Positions 1 through 7,920 of a stretch of 64,000 nucleotides of DNA are shown here, in pieces (the stretch's first letter is position 1; each line of letters starts with the position of its first letter). Location of the stretch: positions 1,450,001 through 1,514,000 of the forward strand of contig NZ_CP028083.1 in NCBI RefSeq assembly GCF_005491425.1. The letters run 5' to 3'. The notes beneath the pieces are model-generated. The model was not told where the DNA came from and made no database searches. It worked only from the letters and a program-made list of their open reading frames with translations. The translations under genes were made by a program, and so were the position numbers. Origin of the DNA: Lysinibacillus sp. SGAir0095. Lineage in GTDB: Bacteria > Bacillota > Bacilli > Bacillales_A > Planococcaceae.

Positions 1-68
1 GAATGTGTAATTTTCATTTTTGATGAAGTTGTAACTACCTGTGAATTTAATTTAACGATAACGATCAT
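1..68 (-). CDS. N-terminal fragment of an unknown gene running off the window
   Basis: A good AAGGAGGT ribosome site (about 76-83, minus strand) stands 7 bases before an ATG at 68-66, and the frame stays open to the window edge for 22 codons, beginning MIVIVKLNSQ. A second ATG at 73-71 is followed at once by TGA and is not usable. Too little is visible to assign a family. The ribosome site is the main reason for calling it a gene. Confidence 0.4.
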   Translation of the reverse strand, partial: MIVIVKLNSQVVTTSSKMKITH

Positions 69-384
69 TTCATTCGACCTCCTTAAGAATTTTTTGTTTA
101 CTTTGTAAGTATATCCACCTTTAAGTTGTTTGTAAACATTTTTTTCTAATTTTTTCTAATTGTGCCAATGACTAGAAAAATTCTTTGCAGCTTTACATTA
201 TTAGTTACCTAATTTTTCGGGGGAGCAAATAGAAAATATAGAAGAATTAAAGCAAAAAAACAAAATTCTTGAATTCAAATCCAATTACCTACAGAAAAGA
301 ATCCTCTTTAAAAAGTTAAAAAAGTGTTGTATTAATATGAACTCAATATCTTTTAGATAATGCTGATAAGAAGTAAATACCAAT
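69..384. other. AT-rich gap without a recognisable gene
   Basis: This stretch contains the ribosome site of the minus-strand gene that leaves the window, and the region downstream of the HxlR gene stop. I see no open frame with a ribosome site, no strong hairpin and no convincing promoter pair. Confidence 0.5.
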
Positions 385-774
385 TTATTTATCCTTTGTT
401 TTTTCATATAACTTTATTTTCTTATTCAGTAGATCTTTGCCCCAAACTTGCATTGCTTCTAATACAGGTATAAACTTTTGCCCGAGCTCTGTTAATGAAT
501 ACTCTACTTTTGGGGGTACAACTTTATAAACTTCTCTGTGGACAAGCTCATCCTCTTCCAGCTCTCTTAATTGTCTTGTTAAGATTCCCTTAGAGATACC
601 AGGTAACATCCTCAATAATTCATTAAACCGAATCATTTCATTTTGGCTTAAATGCCACAAAATCACAATTTTCCATCTGCCTGCAATGGCATTTTGGGTA
701 ACTGTTAATGGGCAAATTTCTTTCTGCAGTCCTTCGGAGATGGTTTCATCTTGATAATTAAAACGCGCCATCAT
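385..774 (-). CDS. HxlR-family winged-helix transcriptional regulator (QorR/YodB-like)
   Basis: This 129-residue protein has the typical HxlR length and layout. A Cys-Pro pair near residue 21 (EICPLTVT) lies at the position of the redox-sensing Cys of YodB/QorR-type members. The helix-turn-helix follows (AGRWKIVILWHL, then ISKGILTRQLRELEEDELV) and then the beta wing (VEYSLTELGQ). It is divergent from the NAD(P)-dependent oxidoreductase at 911, a pairing known for HxlR regulators of quinone or aldehyde stress genes. It probably represses the neighbour and itself and is inactivated by thiol-reactive electrophiles. Family is certain; ligand and target are inferred. Confidence 0.9.
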   Translation of the reverse strand: MMARFNYQDETISEGLQKEICPLTVTQNAIAGRWKIVILWHLSQNEMIRFNELLRMLPGISKGILTRQLRELEEDELVHREVYKVVPPKVEYSLTELGQKFIPVLEAMQVWGKDLLNKKIKLYEKTKDK

Positions 775-910
775 ACTTCCTCCTTTATCTTTAGGTACTA
801 TTTTTATGACTAGATTATTAAATTGTGCCTACTTACATAAATCTCTCTTTAGAAATAGTATAGGGAATAGATATAAAAATCAAAAATAACACTGCAGTGG
901 AGGAGATTAT
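775..910. promoter_or_regulatory. Divergent promoter/operator region between the HxlR regulator and its oxidoreductase
   Basis: The 136-bp gap separates divergent starts and must hold both promoters. A TACT-N9-ACTA arrangement at about 796-812 loosely resembles the TACT/AGTA dyads bound by YodB-like HxlR proteins. A TAGTATAGGG stretch near 856-865 could be a -10 region for the plus-strand gene. Neither element is strong enough to place a start site. Confidence 0.4.
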
Positions 911-1780
911 ATGAAAGTTTTAGTAACTGGAGCAAATGGAAATCTAGGCTCTCAAATTGTTGAGTCGTTACTTACCAAATTAGCCGTGGGAGAAATCATT
1001 ATTGGAGTACGTGATCTCAAGTCAGAAAAAGCACTAAAGTTTAAGGAGCAAGGCTTAGAAGTACGCGTAACGGATTTTGAAAAACAAGAAACGTTACTTA
1101 ATGCGTTTATAGATGTGGATCGTTTATTCATCATATCGACATTTGGTGATTTTGAAACATTGATGCATCAACATACAAATGCTGTTGAGGCGGCCAAGGC
1201 TACAGGTGTAAAATCAATTGTTTATCCAAGTGTTACACGTGCAGAAGGGAATGACTTCTACCTAGCAGGCATGCATAGGGCACGTGAAGTAGCAATTATT
1301 GAATCAGGAATTCCTTATGTGATTTTACGTAATAACTGGTATATAGAAAACGAACTCGGAACAATTCATGGCTGTATGGCAGGTGCTCCTTGGGTAACTT
1401 CTGCAGGGGAAGGGAAAATCGGTTGGGTATATCGACCAGATTTAGCTGAAGCAGCAGCAAATGTTTTAGTAGGTGAAATTTACGAAAATAAAATTTATGA
1501 ACTTTCTGGTGAAAATTTAACACAACAGCAATTTGTGGATACTTTAAATGAAGTAACGGGCAAAGAGGTGTCTTTATTAGCAGTAGACGATGCTTCTTAT
1601 GAAGAAATGTTAAAAGGGGTTGGCGTACCTGAAGCTTACCTTCCAATGTTAGTAGCGACTCAAAAAGGAATTCGTGAAGGCGGCTTAGAATCAAAACATA
1701 GCGATTTAAATTACTTATTAAACCGTCAAGCGACTTCATTAAAACAAGCACTGACAAATTTATTAGTTGATGCGAATTAG
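911..1780 (+). CDS. NmrA/SDR-type NAD(P)-dependent oxidoreductase, QorB-like quinone reductase
   Basis: This 289-residue atypical short-chain dehydrogenase opens with a Rossmann dinucleotide motif (VTGANGNLGSQIVESLL, residues 4-20). It continues with the NmrA-like YPSVTRAEGNDFYLAGMHR segment, where classical SDR Tyr/Lys catalysis is altered. The C-terminal half matches the substrate lobe of YtfG/QorB proteins (LRNNWYIENE; RPDLAEAAANVL). A GGAGG ribosome site precedes the ATG. With the divergent HxlR gene it reproduces the E. coli qorB/qorR arrangement, so a role in reducing quinones or other electrophiles is likely. Substrate is not shown by the sequence. Confidence 0.85.
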   Translation: MKVLVTGANGNLGSQIVESLLTKLAVGEIIIGVRDLKSEKALKFKEQGLEVRVTDFEKQETLLNAFIDVDRLFIISTFGDFETLMHQHTNAVEAAKATGVKSIVYPSVTRAEGNDFYLAGMHRAREVAIIESGIPYVILRNNWYIENELGTIHGCMAGAPWVTSAGEGKIGWVYRPDLAEAAANVLVGEIYENKIYELSGENLTQQQFVDTLNEVTGKEVSLLAVDDASYEEMLKGVGVPEAYLPMLVATQKGIREGGLESKHSDLNYLLNRQATSLKQALTNLLVDAN

Positions 1781-1799
1781 ATGATGTACTAAATTAATA

Positions 1800-1828
1800 A
1801 AGTGCCAGTTTTTTTGGGACTGGCACTT
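1800..1828. terminator. Hairpin terminator between convergent genes
   Basis: A 10-bp inverted repeat (AAGTGCCAGT / ACTGGCACTT) with a T-rich loop lies 20 bp after the oxidoreductase stop and before the end of the minus-strand gene at 1895. The T-tract after each arm is short, so it may act in both directions with moderate efficiency. Confidence 0.7.
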
Positions 1829-1894
1829 ATTACTTTTGTATAAAACATCTTAGACTACCTTCTTTTACTAAAGAATCACACGCTAAGAAGAAAG

Positions 1895-2305
1895 TTATTG
1901 TTGATGCCTATAATCAAATTTTTCATGAGGAACTTTTAAGGTATACCCATTAATTACCACTTTGTTGGTATCTATCCATTGTATGTCTGCAGTCTCTTCA
2001 CGATAGTTCCAATAGATATTTTTAGTTTTGTTTCCTTTTTCATTAAATACTAATTCTCCATGAATGCCATAAGACGTTGTCGCACCACCATTAGTAACAA
2101 ATGCTTTTAGCGTATATTTTCCATCAGGTGAAGTTGCTTCTGTGAGATATTCTCCTGTTGGTAATCTATTCATATCATAAAAGGCCCAATAAACTCCGTA
2201 TCCAATCAATATAACAAATAGGAGACAAACGATTATTAATCCCCATAGCAATTTTTTGTACGTACTTTTTTTCACATATTCTACATTCTTTTCTTCAATT
2301 TTCAA
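1895..2305 (-). CDS. Membrane-anchored DUF5412-like protein
   Basis: This 136-residue protein starts with TTG after an AAGGAGG site. It has one N-terminal transmembrane helix (about residues 19-43, LLWGLIIVCLLFVILIGYGV) followed by an extracellular domain. The conserved stretches TSPDGKYTLKAFVTNGGATT and IYWNYREETADIQWIDTN match my recollection of the DUF5412 family of Bacillales. No catalytic residues are recognisable and function is unknown. It stands alone, convergent with the oxidoreductase. Confidence 0.75.
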   Translation of the reverse strand: MKIEEKNVEYVKKSTYKKLLWGLIIVCLLFVILIGYGVYWAFYDMNRLPTGEYLTEATSPDGKYTLKAFVTNGGATTSYGIHGELVFNEKGNKTKNIYWNYREETADIQWIDTNKVVINGYTLKVPHEKFDYRHQQ

Positions 2306-2421
2306 ACTACAACCTCCTTAAACATGGAAAATACCTTTCGATTGGAATTATATGGTTCCCATTAAGTAAACGGTTTTTCCATAAGAAATGTTCCAAAATT
2401 TGGTTGGGTAATGAAGAATGA

Positions 2422-2565
2422 CTCGAACACAATGCTGATTATAACCAAAATCTCCTAAATCAGTCAGTTCTCATAAGCATTGGAGGAATAGAAAATACAT
2501 TAGAAGAAGAATACAGAACTGCTGAAATATTCGCGGATATTATTAAAGAAGTAATGGGGGAGTAA
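2422..2565 (+). pseudogene. C-terminal relic of a SpoIIP-like cell-wall amidase
   Basis: The plus frame from just after a TGA at 2419-2421 to a TAA at 2563-2565 reads YNQNLLNQSVLISIGGIENT and then LEEEYRTAEIFADIIKE. These match the end of the SpoIIP N-acetylmuramoyl-L-alanine amidase domain, including the (V/I)LIE(I/F)GGV(E/D)NT...EE..R(T/S)A motif. The rest of the domain is missing: upstream the frame is broken by the TGA and only a few SpoIIP-like residues can be guessed. No start codon or ribosome site serves the fragment. It is therefore a remnant, not a working gene. Confidence 0.7.
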
Positions 2566-2649
2566 TTAATATGAGAGGAATCTGTTGCTAGCCATATCTA
2601 AGGCTGGTTTAGTGAATAAGTGCTCCCATTTGAGTAGCATAAACTTATT

Positions 2650-3180
2650 TTATATCTTAGTGTACATAAGATTATCTTCTCTCAAAAATGAAAATCCTGT
2701 CTCATCAAGGGCATTAAAAATTGATAAATAACTCTCTCCAATAGAAAAACCTAACCCGTTTAACAACATGTTTGATTCTAGCAGGATATCTTTCGTATCA
2801 AATTCTTTTTGAGTCATTTCAATAACTTCAATTCCTTCAACTCGTCTTCCAATAAACGAGAAGATATTATCTATTGCATTTTTTCGCCATTCCAGATTCA
2901 ATTCTTGGTTACCGTACCAATCTATTTTTTCTTTTAAATCAATTTCATCCCAAGTAACAGTAATCTCATTATCTTTAAACGAACAAAACTCTAATTGTTT
3001 TTCACCAATTAATAAAATTACAGGACCATCAGCTCAAAACTCCCCATCAGACGCATCATGTACAGTCCAAACTTCATTCTAATAGGAGTTAATGAGTGAT
3101 TTTAATGGATCTCTATGCTCCTTGAAAAATTCATTCTTATCTGTGTAGAATTTTGGATTGTAGTCTTTTATACCAAGCAT
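2650..3180 (-). pseudogene. Unknown gene interrupted by two in-frame stop codons
   Basis: From an ATG at 3180 with an AAAGGTG ribosome site, one uninterrupted frame of 177 codons runs to the stop at 2650, except for TAG at 3081-3079 (codon 34) and TGA at 3036-3034 (codon 49). The flanking protein is continuous and sensible (MLGIKDYNPKFYTDKNEFF before the stops; ILLIGEKQLEFCSFKDNEIT after), so two nonsense mutations in one gene is the simplest reading. The family was not recognised; length and composition resemble small cytosolic immunity-type proteins of Bacillales, which is only a guess. The 83 residues after codon 94 could still be made if reinitiated. Confidence 0.7.
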
Positions 3181-3237
3181 TGTACACCTTTCTTAAACTA
3201 CTTTAACTGACTTAATTTTATCATTACTAGTTTAGCT

Positions 3238-3254
3238 AAAGAAGCTGCTTCTTT
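3238..3254. repeat. Perfect 17-bp palindrome and shared leader motif
   Basis: AAAGAAGC-t-GCTTCTTT is a perfect palindrome between the stop of the 3275 gene and the start of the pseudogene at 3180. It overlaps a 13-bp motif, TTTAGCTAAAGAA (3231-3243), that recurs at 4391-4403 just upstream of the 3835 gene. Both copies lie 5' of a minus-strand gene start, so a shared leader or a duplicated gene boundary is possible. Confidence 0.5.
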
Positions 3255-3274
3255 AAGCTGCTTTATTGAAAGTG

Positions 3275-3730
3275 TTATTCCTCATATAGCCAATCAAAAT
3301 CATCGTGAAGTATATATTCTTGTTCATGTAAGGAAAGTGAATAATTTGAACAAACAATGTCTAATTCTTTATAGTCACGTCCGTAATCAATCCCTAAGTA
3401 AATATGTTTCAAAGTTTTATTTTTCTTTGCTCCAGTAGGTATTCTATCAATTACCTTTGAACTGTCTAATACAGCTGAACGATAAAATTCACTCCATTCA
3501 TCCCACTCAAAACTGTATGGAATGTTTGCGTAAATAACATTTTCAAACTTTAACATTCCTTTTTTAACACGATAGGTAAAACCGCCATGTCTATCTAAGC
3601 GTGATATTGGCTTTAAAATTTGAAAAGAAATGCTTCTTTCGCGATGACTAATAAGTATTTCTTCGATTACCGCATCGTATAAGTTCAAGTCATCTTTAGA
3701 CCTATAATCTTCCATTAATTTCATCCCCAT
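3275..3730 (-). CDS. Hypothetical protein, 151 residues, cytosolic
   Basis: I do not recognise the family. The protein is acidic, has no signal peptide or membrane helix, and ends in an acidic aromatic tail (EYILHDDFDWLYEE). Three candidate ATGs lie within 16 bases; the third, which gives MEDYRSKDD, has a GGGG 9 bases upstream and may be the true start. It sits between two other minus-strand unknowns of similar size, suggesting a small operon of related-purpose genes. An orphan immunity protein is one possibility, with no direct support. Confidence 0.55.
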   Translation of the reverse strand: MGMKLMEDYRSKDDLNLYDAVIEEILISHRERSISFQILKPISRLDRHGGFTYRVKKGMLKFENVIYANIPYSFEWDEWSEFYRSAVLDSSKVIDRIPTGAKKNKTLKHIYLGIDYGRDYKELDIVCSNYSLSLHEQEYILHDDFDWLYEE

Positions 3731-3834
3731 TTAAGTCTTTTAATCATAATTTAATATAAAATATTAATTTCATATCAACTAGAAATCCCTTATTTGTCTT
3801 TAACTACTCTACTCGGTAGGGTAACAAGAATGTC

Positions 3835-4362
3835 TTAATAAATCTGATAATATATACCCTGATTTTTTTGGTTTGGCCTGTCATACTCTTCTCTTAGCGA
3901 AACTTCACGATATTCCATAAAAGATATATACCTATTCAAAACTGAAAGAAGTCCTTTTACATCACCTTTTAGAATTTCATAATAAGTATTATCCCATTGT
4001 TCAACTATATCCTTATCGACTTCCTCCAGACTACTTTTTCCCGTCTCACTAAGTAATACGATATTTTTATCTTGAACTACATCAACGACTTTAATGGACA
4101 GAATACGCCAATAAGCTTCCATAATTGACTCATCCGTAATATGAAATGGGCTAATGACAATACCATCAATATAGTTGAGCTGCGGTATTATCTTTGAAAG
4201 ATGTTTAAGATCCTCTAAAGAAAAAAATAAATCTCCAGAATAGTTATATCCTCCAACTAACTTTTCAAGCTCAATCGAACACTGTTTACCAAAATTCACA
4301 TTTTCAACTCTTACTCCTAAACTCCCTAATACATAGTTTTGTAAAGATTTTAAAATTTTCAT
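3835..4362 (-). CDS. Hypothetical protein, 175 residues, cytosolic
   Basis: The start is placed at the ATG at 4362 because AAGGA lies 10 bases upstream; an ATG at 4380 that would add six residues overlaps that ribosome site. The sequence reads as a folded soluble protein (MKILKSLQNYVLGSLGVRV at the N-terminus; NYIDGIVISPFHITDES in the middle) without signal peptide or helices. The family was not recognised. It heads a run of three minus-strand unknowns, one of them broken. Confidence 0.55.
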   Translation of the reverse strand: MKILKSLQNYVLGSLGVRVENVNFGKQCSIELEKLVGGYNYSGDLFFSLEDLKHLSKIIPQLNYIDGIVISPFHITDESIMEAYWRILSIKVVDVVQDKNIVLLSETGKSSLEEVDKDIVEQWDNTYYEILKGDVKGLLSVLNRYISFMEYREVSLREEYDRPNQKNQGIYYQIY

Positions 4363-4783
4363 GGGTTCTTCATCCTTCATTAAATGTCTCTTTAGCTAAA
4401 GAAAGCACAATGCTTTTTCGAGAAATGCGCTAGTTTGTTGAAGTGTTTTATTTCATTGACCTTGGAACTTCTAGCATTTGTTCTTTCGATAATATGGAAC
4501 TAGACATTTCTATAGAAGTACAATCCTGAGCCCATCGCCAAAATTAATATGGAGTAACAATTTAGCAGGAATAGGACAATTAGTAAACGTATCATTAATC
4601 CTAATTTTCTATCTCAATTCCTTTATTAATTATGAATTAGGATGACCAAATTTTCGATTTTTACAATCTTGTCCTTTTTCCTAAAAAGGACAGGGTCTAT
4701 ATGTTGAATCGTGTTCCATTAGTTCAGTGTGATAAAAAGTATGTTTTTTAATTTATCTGAAATAATATTTACGAGGTGTTACG
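4363..4783. other. Gap between divergent genes with one strong hairpin
   Basis: The stretch holds the second TTTAGCTAAAGAA copy (4391-4403) and a perfect 10-bp hairpin TGTCCTTTTT-cct-AAAAAGGACA (4670-4692) about 90 bp before the secreted-protein gene. The hairpin is followed by GGGTCTATATG rather than a T-run, so it is not an obvious terminator. A leader RNA element or an operator is possible. No open frame with a ribosome site was seen. Confidence 0.4.
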
Positions 4784-5533
4784 ATGTACAAAATTCGAAA
4801 ATATTTAATTTTAATTCTTTGTTTGATATCAGCAAGTTGTCTAATAAGCCCTAAGTTACATGCAGAGGCAACTGTTAATTCCCAAGAAATTCAAAAACTA
4901 CGAGAAGAAAATGAAAGGTTAAAAGGAACTATTGAGGAACTTAAACAACGTATCAATAGCCTGGAACCAGCTCAACCTGAAAATCTTCAAGATCCGCCTT
5001 GGGAAAAGTTGCAGTTTCCATCAAAGACATTGCCTATAACAGAGATACTTCATAAGGGAACAAAGATTCCTTTTGATGTAATTGTCGATAAATCTGATTA
5101 TGTCAGGCCATCTTACGAAAAGCATTGGCACAGTTCAGTAGGTGGGGGAAGATGGAGTAATGTTCCCATGAGGGTACACTATGCACTCAATCGCTTATTT
5201 ACTACTTATGATATAGGGGTCTCTGCTTGGTATGACTTTGAACATAATATTGGTTTTTCTATACCAATGTTACAAGATCCGCAAGCACTTGATTTGTATA
5301 TTGTTGTTTTTCAAACAGAAGTAACCAACGTATATACAAAAGGAAATCAAGTTGTGGTTGTTGGTAATCCAAAAAGAGAAGGCGTACAGGTCATAACAAT
5401 CACAACAGCAGATATTAAACCAGCTGATAAAGCGGAAAACTTACTTGTTCAATTAGTAACCGAAGAAGGGTATGAAATCGATTATTCTATTATTTCATAC
5501 ATTCGACCTGACTTTTGGTCGAAACATGAATAA
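4784..5533 (+). CDS. Secreted protein with coiled coil, function unknown
   Basis: This 249-residue protein begins with a signal peptide (KYLILILCLISASCLIS core) with a likely signal peptidase I site after LHA (about residue 27). A Cys at 19 sits in an imperfect lipobox, so lipidation is less likely. Residues about 30-65 form a Leu/Glu/Lys-rich coiled coil (KLREENERLKGTIEELKQR). The rest is a globular extracellular domain of unknown family (WHSSVGGGRWSNVPMRVHYA). An AGGTG ribosome site precedes the ATG. It stands alone between minus-strand genes. Confidence 0.75.
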   Translation: MYKIRKYLILILCLISASCLISPKLHAEATVNSQEIQKLREENERLKGTIEELKQRINSLEPAQPENLQDPPWEKLQFPSKTLPITEILHKGTKIPFDVIVDKSDYVRPSYEKHWHSSVGGGRWSNVPMRVHYALNRLFTTYDIGVSAWYDFEHNIGFSIPMLQDPQALDLYIVVFQTEVTNVYTKGNQVVVVGNPKREGVQVITITTADIKPADKAENLLVQLVTEEGYEIDYSIISYIRPDFWSKHE

Positions 5534-5737
5534 AATAAAATTCAAGGAACTCAAATGAAAGATATTGGATGGCATCTTTTTTGTTTTATATTTACCTATT
5601 TCAATCAAACTGTTCAAAATTTATGCTACAAAAACTAATCCAACGTATAATCGAAATCCAATTTTTAAAGAATGTCGCTAGATTGTTTTTCTTATGGCTA
5701 GCCTTTAATTAATTTAAACCATCAGTGGACTTCTTAA

Positions 5738-5959
5738 CTAAAAAATATAAATACCAACAAATAAACTAAATCCAGCCGATATGAAGGACATAATAGCAGA
5801 TACTTTTCGTTTTTTTCGAATTTCAATTATCCCTGTAAATAATACCATTAATCCTACCAGTATTAGCATGTATGGAAGTATTCCATATTCACGGGTTAAT
5901 AGAATATAACATGATAAAGCAAATCCTATAATTGCTAAAGTATTTCTTATAATTTTCAT
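5738..5959 (-). CDS. Small two- to three-helix membrane protein, DUF3953-like
   Basis: The 73-residue protein is almost entirely membrane helices (about 5-22, 27-46 and 53-72) split by a basic loop, IEIRKKRKVSA. The layout and the YGILPYMLILVGLMVLFTGI segment resemble the DUF3953 proteins of Bacillaceae. A GGGGG ribosome site precedes the ATG. No function is known. Confidence 0.65.
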   Translation of the reverse strand: MKIIRNTLAIIGFALSCYILLTREYGILPYMLILVGLMVLFTGIIEIRKKRKVSAIMSFISAGFSLFVGIYIF

Positions 5960-6323
5960 CGATATCCCCCATTAGTGGATTTGGCAAGCATGACTCACAA
6001 AACCTACCAATATTTTAACATATATAACCAGGTGTTTTAATGGTGTTATTCAACAATAAACCCTAATGAATAATGCGTTTAATATCAGGGAAGTTTAAAA
6101 AGTGCTCAAGAATAAGCATAGGCTATTCATTCTATTTTGTAGGAAATTGGATTTCTATTCTAGAATGTATTAATGATATTACTGATGTTTAGTAGTATTG
6201 AATATCACGATTCAACAACGAAGATTACTAAATAGTACATCTTAAACTAATTAGACTGATTAAGCATGGATTTATTGGCTTAGTTAGACTTATATAGTTT
6301 TCGTACGACGGGTACCGAAGAAT
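5960..6323. other. 364-bp gap, nothing recognised
   Basis: Beyond the ribosome site of the small membrane gene I see AT-rich DNA without an open frame with a ribosome site, a clear hairpin terminator or a promoter pair. Degraded coding sequence is possible but could not be matched to anything. Confidence 0.4.
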
Positions 6324-7052
6324 TTAAATTCTACCTGTTTGCAGTGCTTTTACCCAATCTATTCTTCCGCATTTCTTACTCTGTAGGATAGCTGCCTCTC
6401 GGTTATAAGGAATATGTATATGTTCTATCAGCCAGTCATTTTCTTTTTTTGTTACTATTGTATAATTTGCATGGGGAGTTCCTGACTCCATTTTGTGATA
6501 GATTGGTAATTCATCTTCATAGGCTGGTAATCCAACACTACCGGGATTAATCACTATTTTATTATTGGGTAAATATACAACTCTGGGTATATGAGTATGT
6601 GCACAAAAAATAATGTTCTGCGAAATGCCATTAACCAACTTTAAAATATCTTCTGTCTTCTTAAGTCTTGAGCCATTTGGACTCATTTCCTCTAATAAAT
6701 AGCTTTCATCACTAGTGGGAGTACCGTGACAAAAATAAAACTCTTCCGTTTGCAAAGAAAAGGGCAAATTAGCAATCCACTCTTTATGCTCTTCTTCCAA
6801 CATAGTTTGTACATATTGTACTGTTGGATTTTCTGAATGGATATCTAGTAGGATTCTATCGCAATTGCCCCTAATATTTCGAATATGCTTCTCTTTTACT
6901 AATAATTTATAAGTTTCTAGAGGGAAAAGTGGCCCATAAAAGTGGTCACCTAAATTATAGATATCCTTAATACCACGATTCTTAATATCTACTAGCACTG
7001 CCTGTAATGCATCGATATTTCCATGTATGTCTGAAATAATTGCCGTTCTCAC
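6324..7052 (-). CDS. Calcineurin-like metallophosphoesterase (YfcE/MJ0936-like)
   Basis: The 242-residue protein carries the ordered metal-binding blocks of the family: SDIHGN (D8, H10), NLGDHFYGP (D37), RGNCDR (N61), FCHGTP (H110), and a paired CAHTHIP and NPGSVGLP near residues 150-170. It belongs to the small phosphodiesterase group that hydrolyses phosphodiester substrates in the cytosol with two metal ions. It starts with GTG behind AAGGGGG. It lies 78 bp downstream of the STAS gene on the same strand, so they may be cotranscribed. Substrate cannot be told from sequence. Confidence 0.85.
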   Translation of the reverse strand: MRTAIISDIHGNIDALQAVLVDIKNRGIKDIYNLGDHFYGPLFPLETYKLLVKEKHIRNIRGNCDRILLDIHSENPTVQYVQTMLEEEHKEWIANLPFSLQTEEFYFCHGTPTSDESYLLEEMSPNGSRLKKTEDILKLVNGISQNIIFCAHTHIPRVVYLPNNKIVINPGSVGLPAYEDELPIYHKMESGTPHANYTIVTKKENDWLIEHIHIPYNREAAILQSKKCGRIDWVKALQTGRI

Positions 7053-7130
7053 AAATAAGAGCCCCCTTATTTTCTATTCATCTATTATCTAGCTTACTAC
7101 CTTTAAATAGTAAACATTCATTAACTTACA

Positions 7131-7451
7131 TTAGTTCGCTCTTCCTATTTCAATATCCATAAAATCACTAAGTCCACTGAGTTTAAACATTCTCATTAAT
7201 CTTTCAGATAGTACCAATTTCAAATCAACTTTCTCTTTCATTACTCTCTTATATAGTGCAACAATCACTCCAAGACCACAACTATCCATATAATCTACTT
7301 TGGAGAAATCCAGTTCTATAAGCATGCCTTCTGTCAAAACGATCAATTCAAATTTATCTTTTAATAAAAGTACTGCATCCATGTCAAATTCACCTTCAAA
7401 AAAACCTATTAATAAATGATCAATTTCATGGAATTGTATATTTTGACTCAT
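7131..7451 (-). CDS. STAS-domain anti-sigma factor antagonist-like protein
   Basis: The 106-residue protein is a single STAS domain. The signature DYMDSCGLGVIVALYKR contains a Ser (about residue 57) at the position phosphorylated in SpoIIAA and RsbV. No partner kinase (SpoIIAB/RsbW) or sigma factor is adjacent, so it is an orphan that may act on a remote switch-protein kinase or phosphatase. The metallophosphoesterase follows downstream. Confidence 0.85.
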   Translation of the reverse strand: MSQNIQFHEIDHLLIGFFEGEFDMDAVLLLKDKFELIVLTEGMLIELDFSKVDYMDSCGLGVIVALYKRVMKEKVDLKLVLSERLMRMFKLSGLSDFMDIEIGRAN

Positions 7452-7920
7452 TTTTTCCCCTCCATAGCTTATTTATTAATTTCCTCTTTCTGAGTTTTTA
7501 AACCTTTTCGACCACTTTCTCGTAATTTTTCTACAACTAAACTCCCATTATTTTAAATGTAATCTTTCTTTATATAGGCATCTGAGTTACGGAATTTCCA
7601 TTAAGTGAAAAGTATCCATAAAAAAACTGTAAAGCCTAAAAAAATATTCCAAATCAAAAAGAAAAAATTTAACCTAATCTATTAAGTAACCCAACGTATT
7701 TACTAGTCGCTCTTGAAGGTTAAAAAACTTTCTGCAATGTCTTTCTTTTTTCCCATAGTCCAATAGAAAACTAAAACTTTTCTAATGTTTGCTCCTGTAA
7801 ATTGGTAATAATTTATTTTTGAAAGGATTATATTATTAGTGTCCTTACAGTGTGTGTGAATGCTAGGGTACCTGATGAGAGAAGGGGACTTCAGCTTAAT
7901 TTTGATAGGGGGAATATGAC
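7452..7920. promoter_or_regulatory. Gap holding the promoter of the polysaccharide locus
   Basis: This 469-bp AT-rich stretch separates the minus-strand STAS gene from the first plus-strand polysaccharide gene and must contain both promoters. TTGGTA at 7802 and TATATT near 7828 look promoter-like but are 21 bp apart, too far for a standard sigma-A pair. A good AGGGGG ribosome site sits just before the TTG start at 7921. No terminator-like leader hairpin was found. Confidence 0.4.

Noticed and set aside
1296-1757. Open frame of 153 codons antisense to the NmrA-type oxidoreductase
   Set aside because: It is a shadow of a well-supported gene, with no ribosome site and no recognisable protein features.
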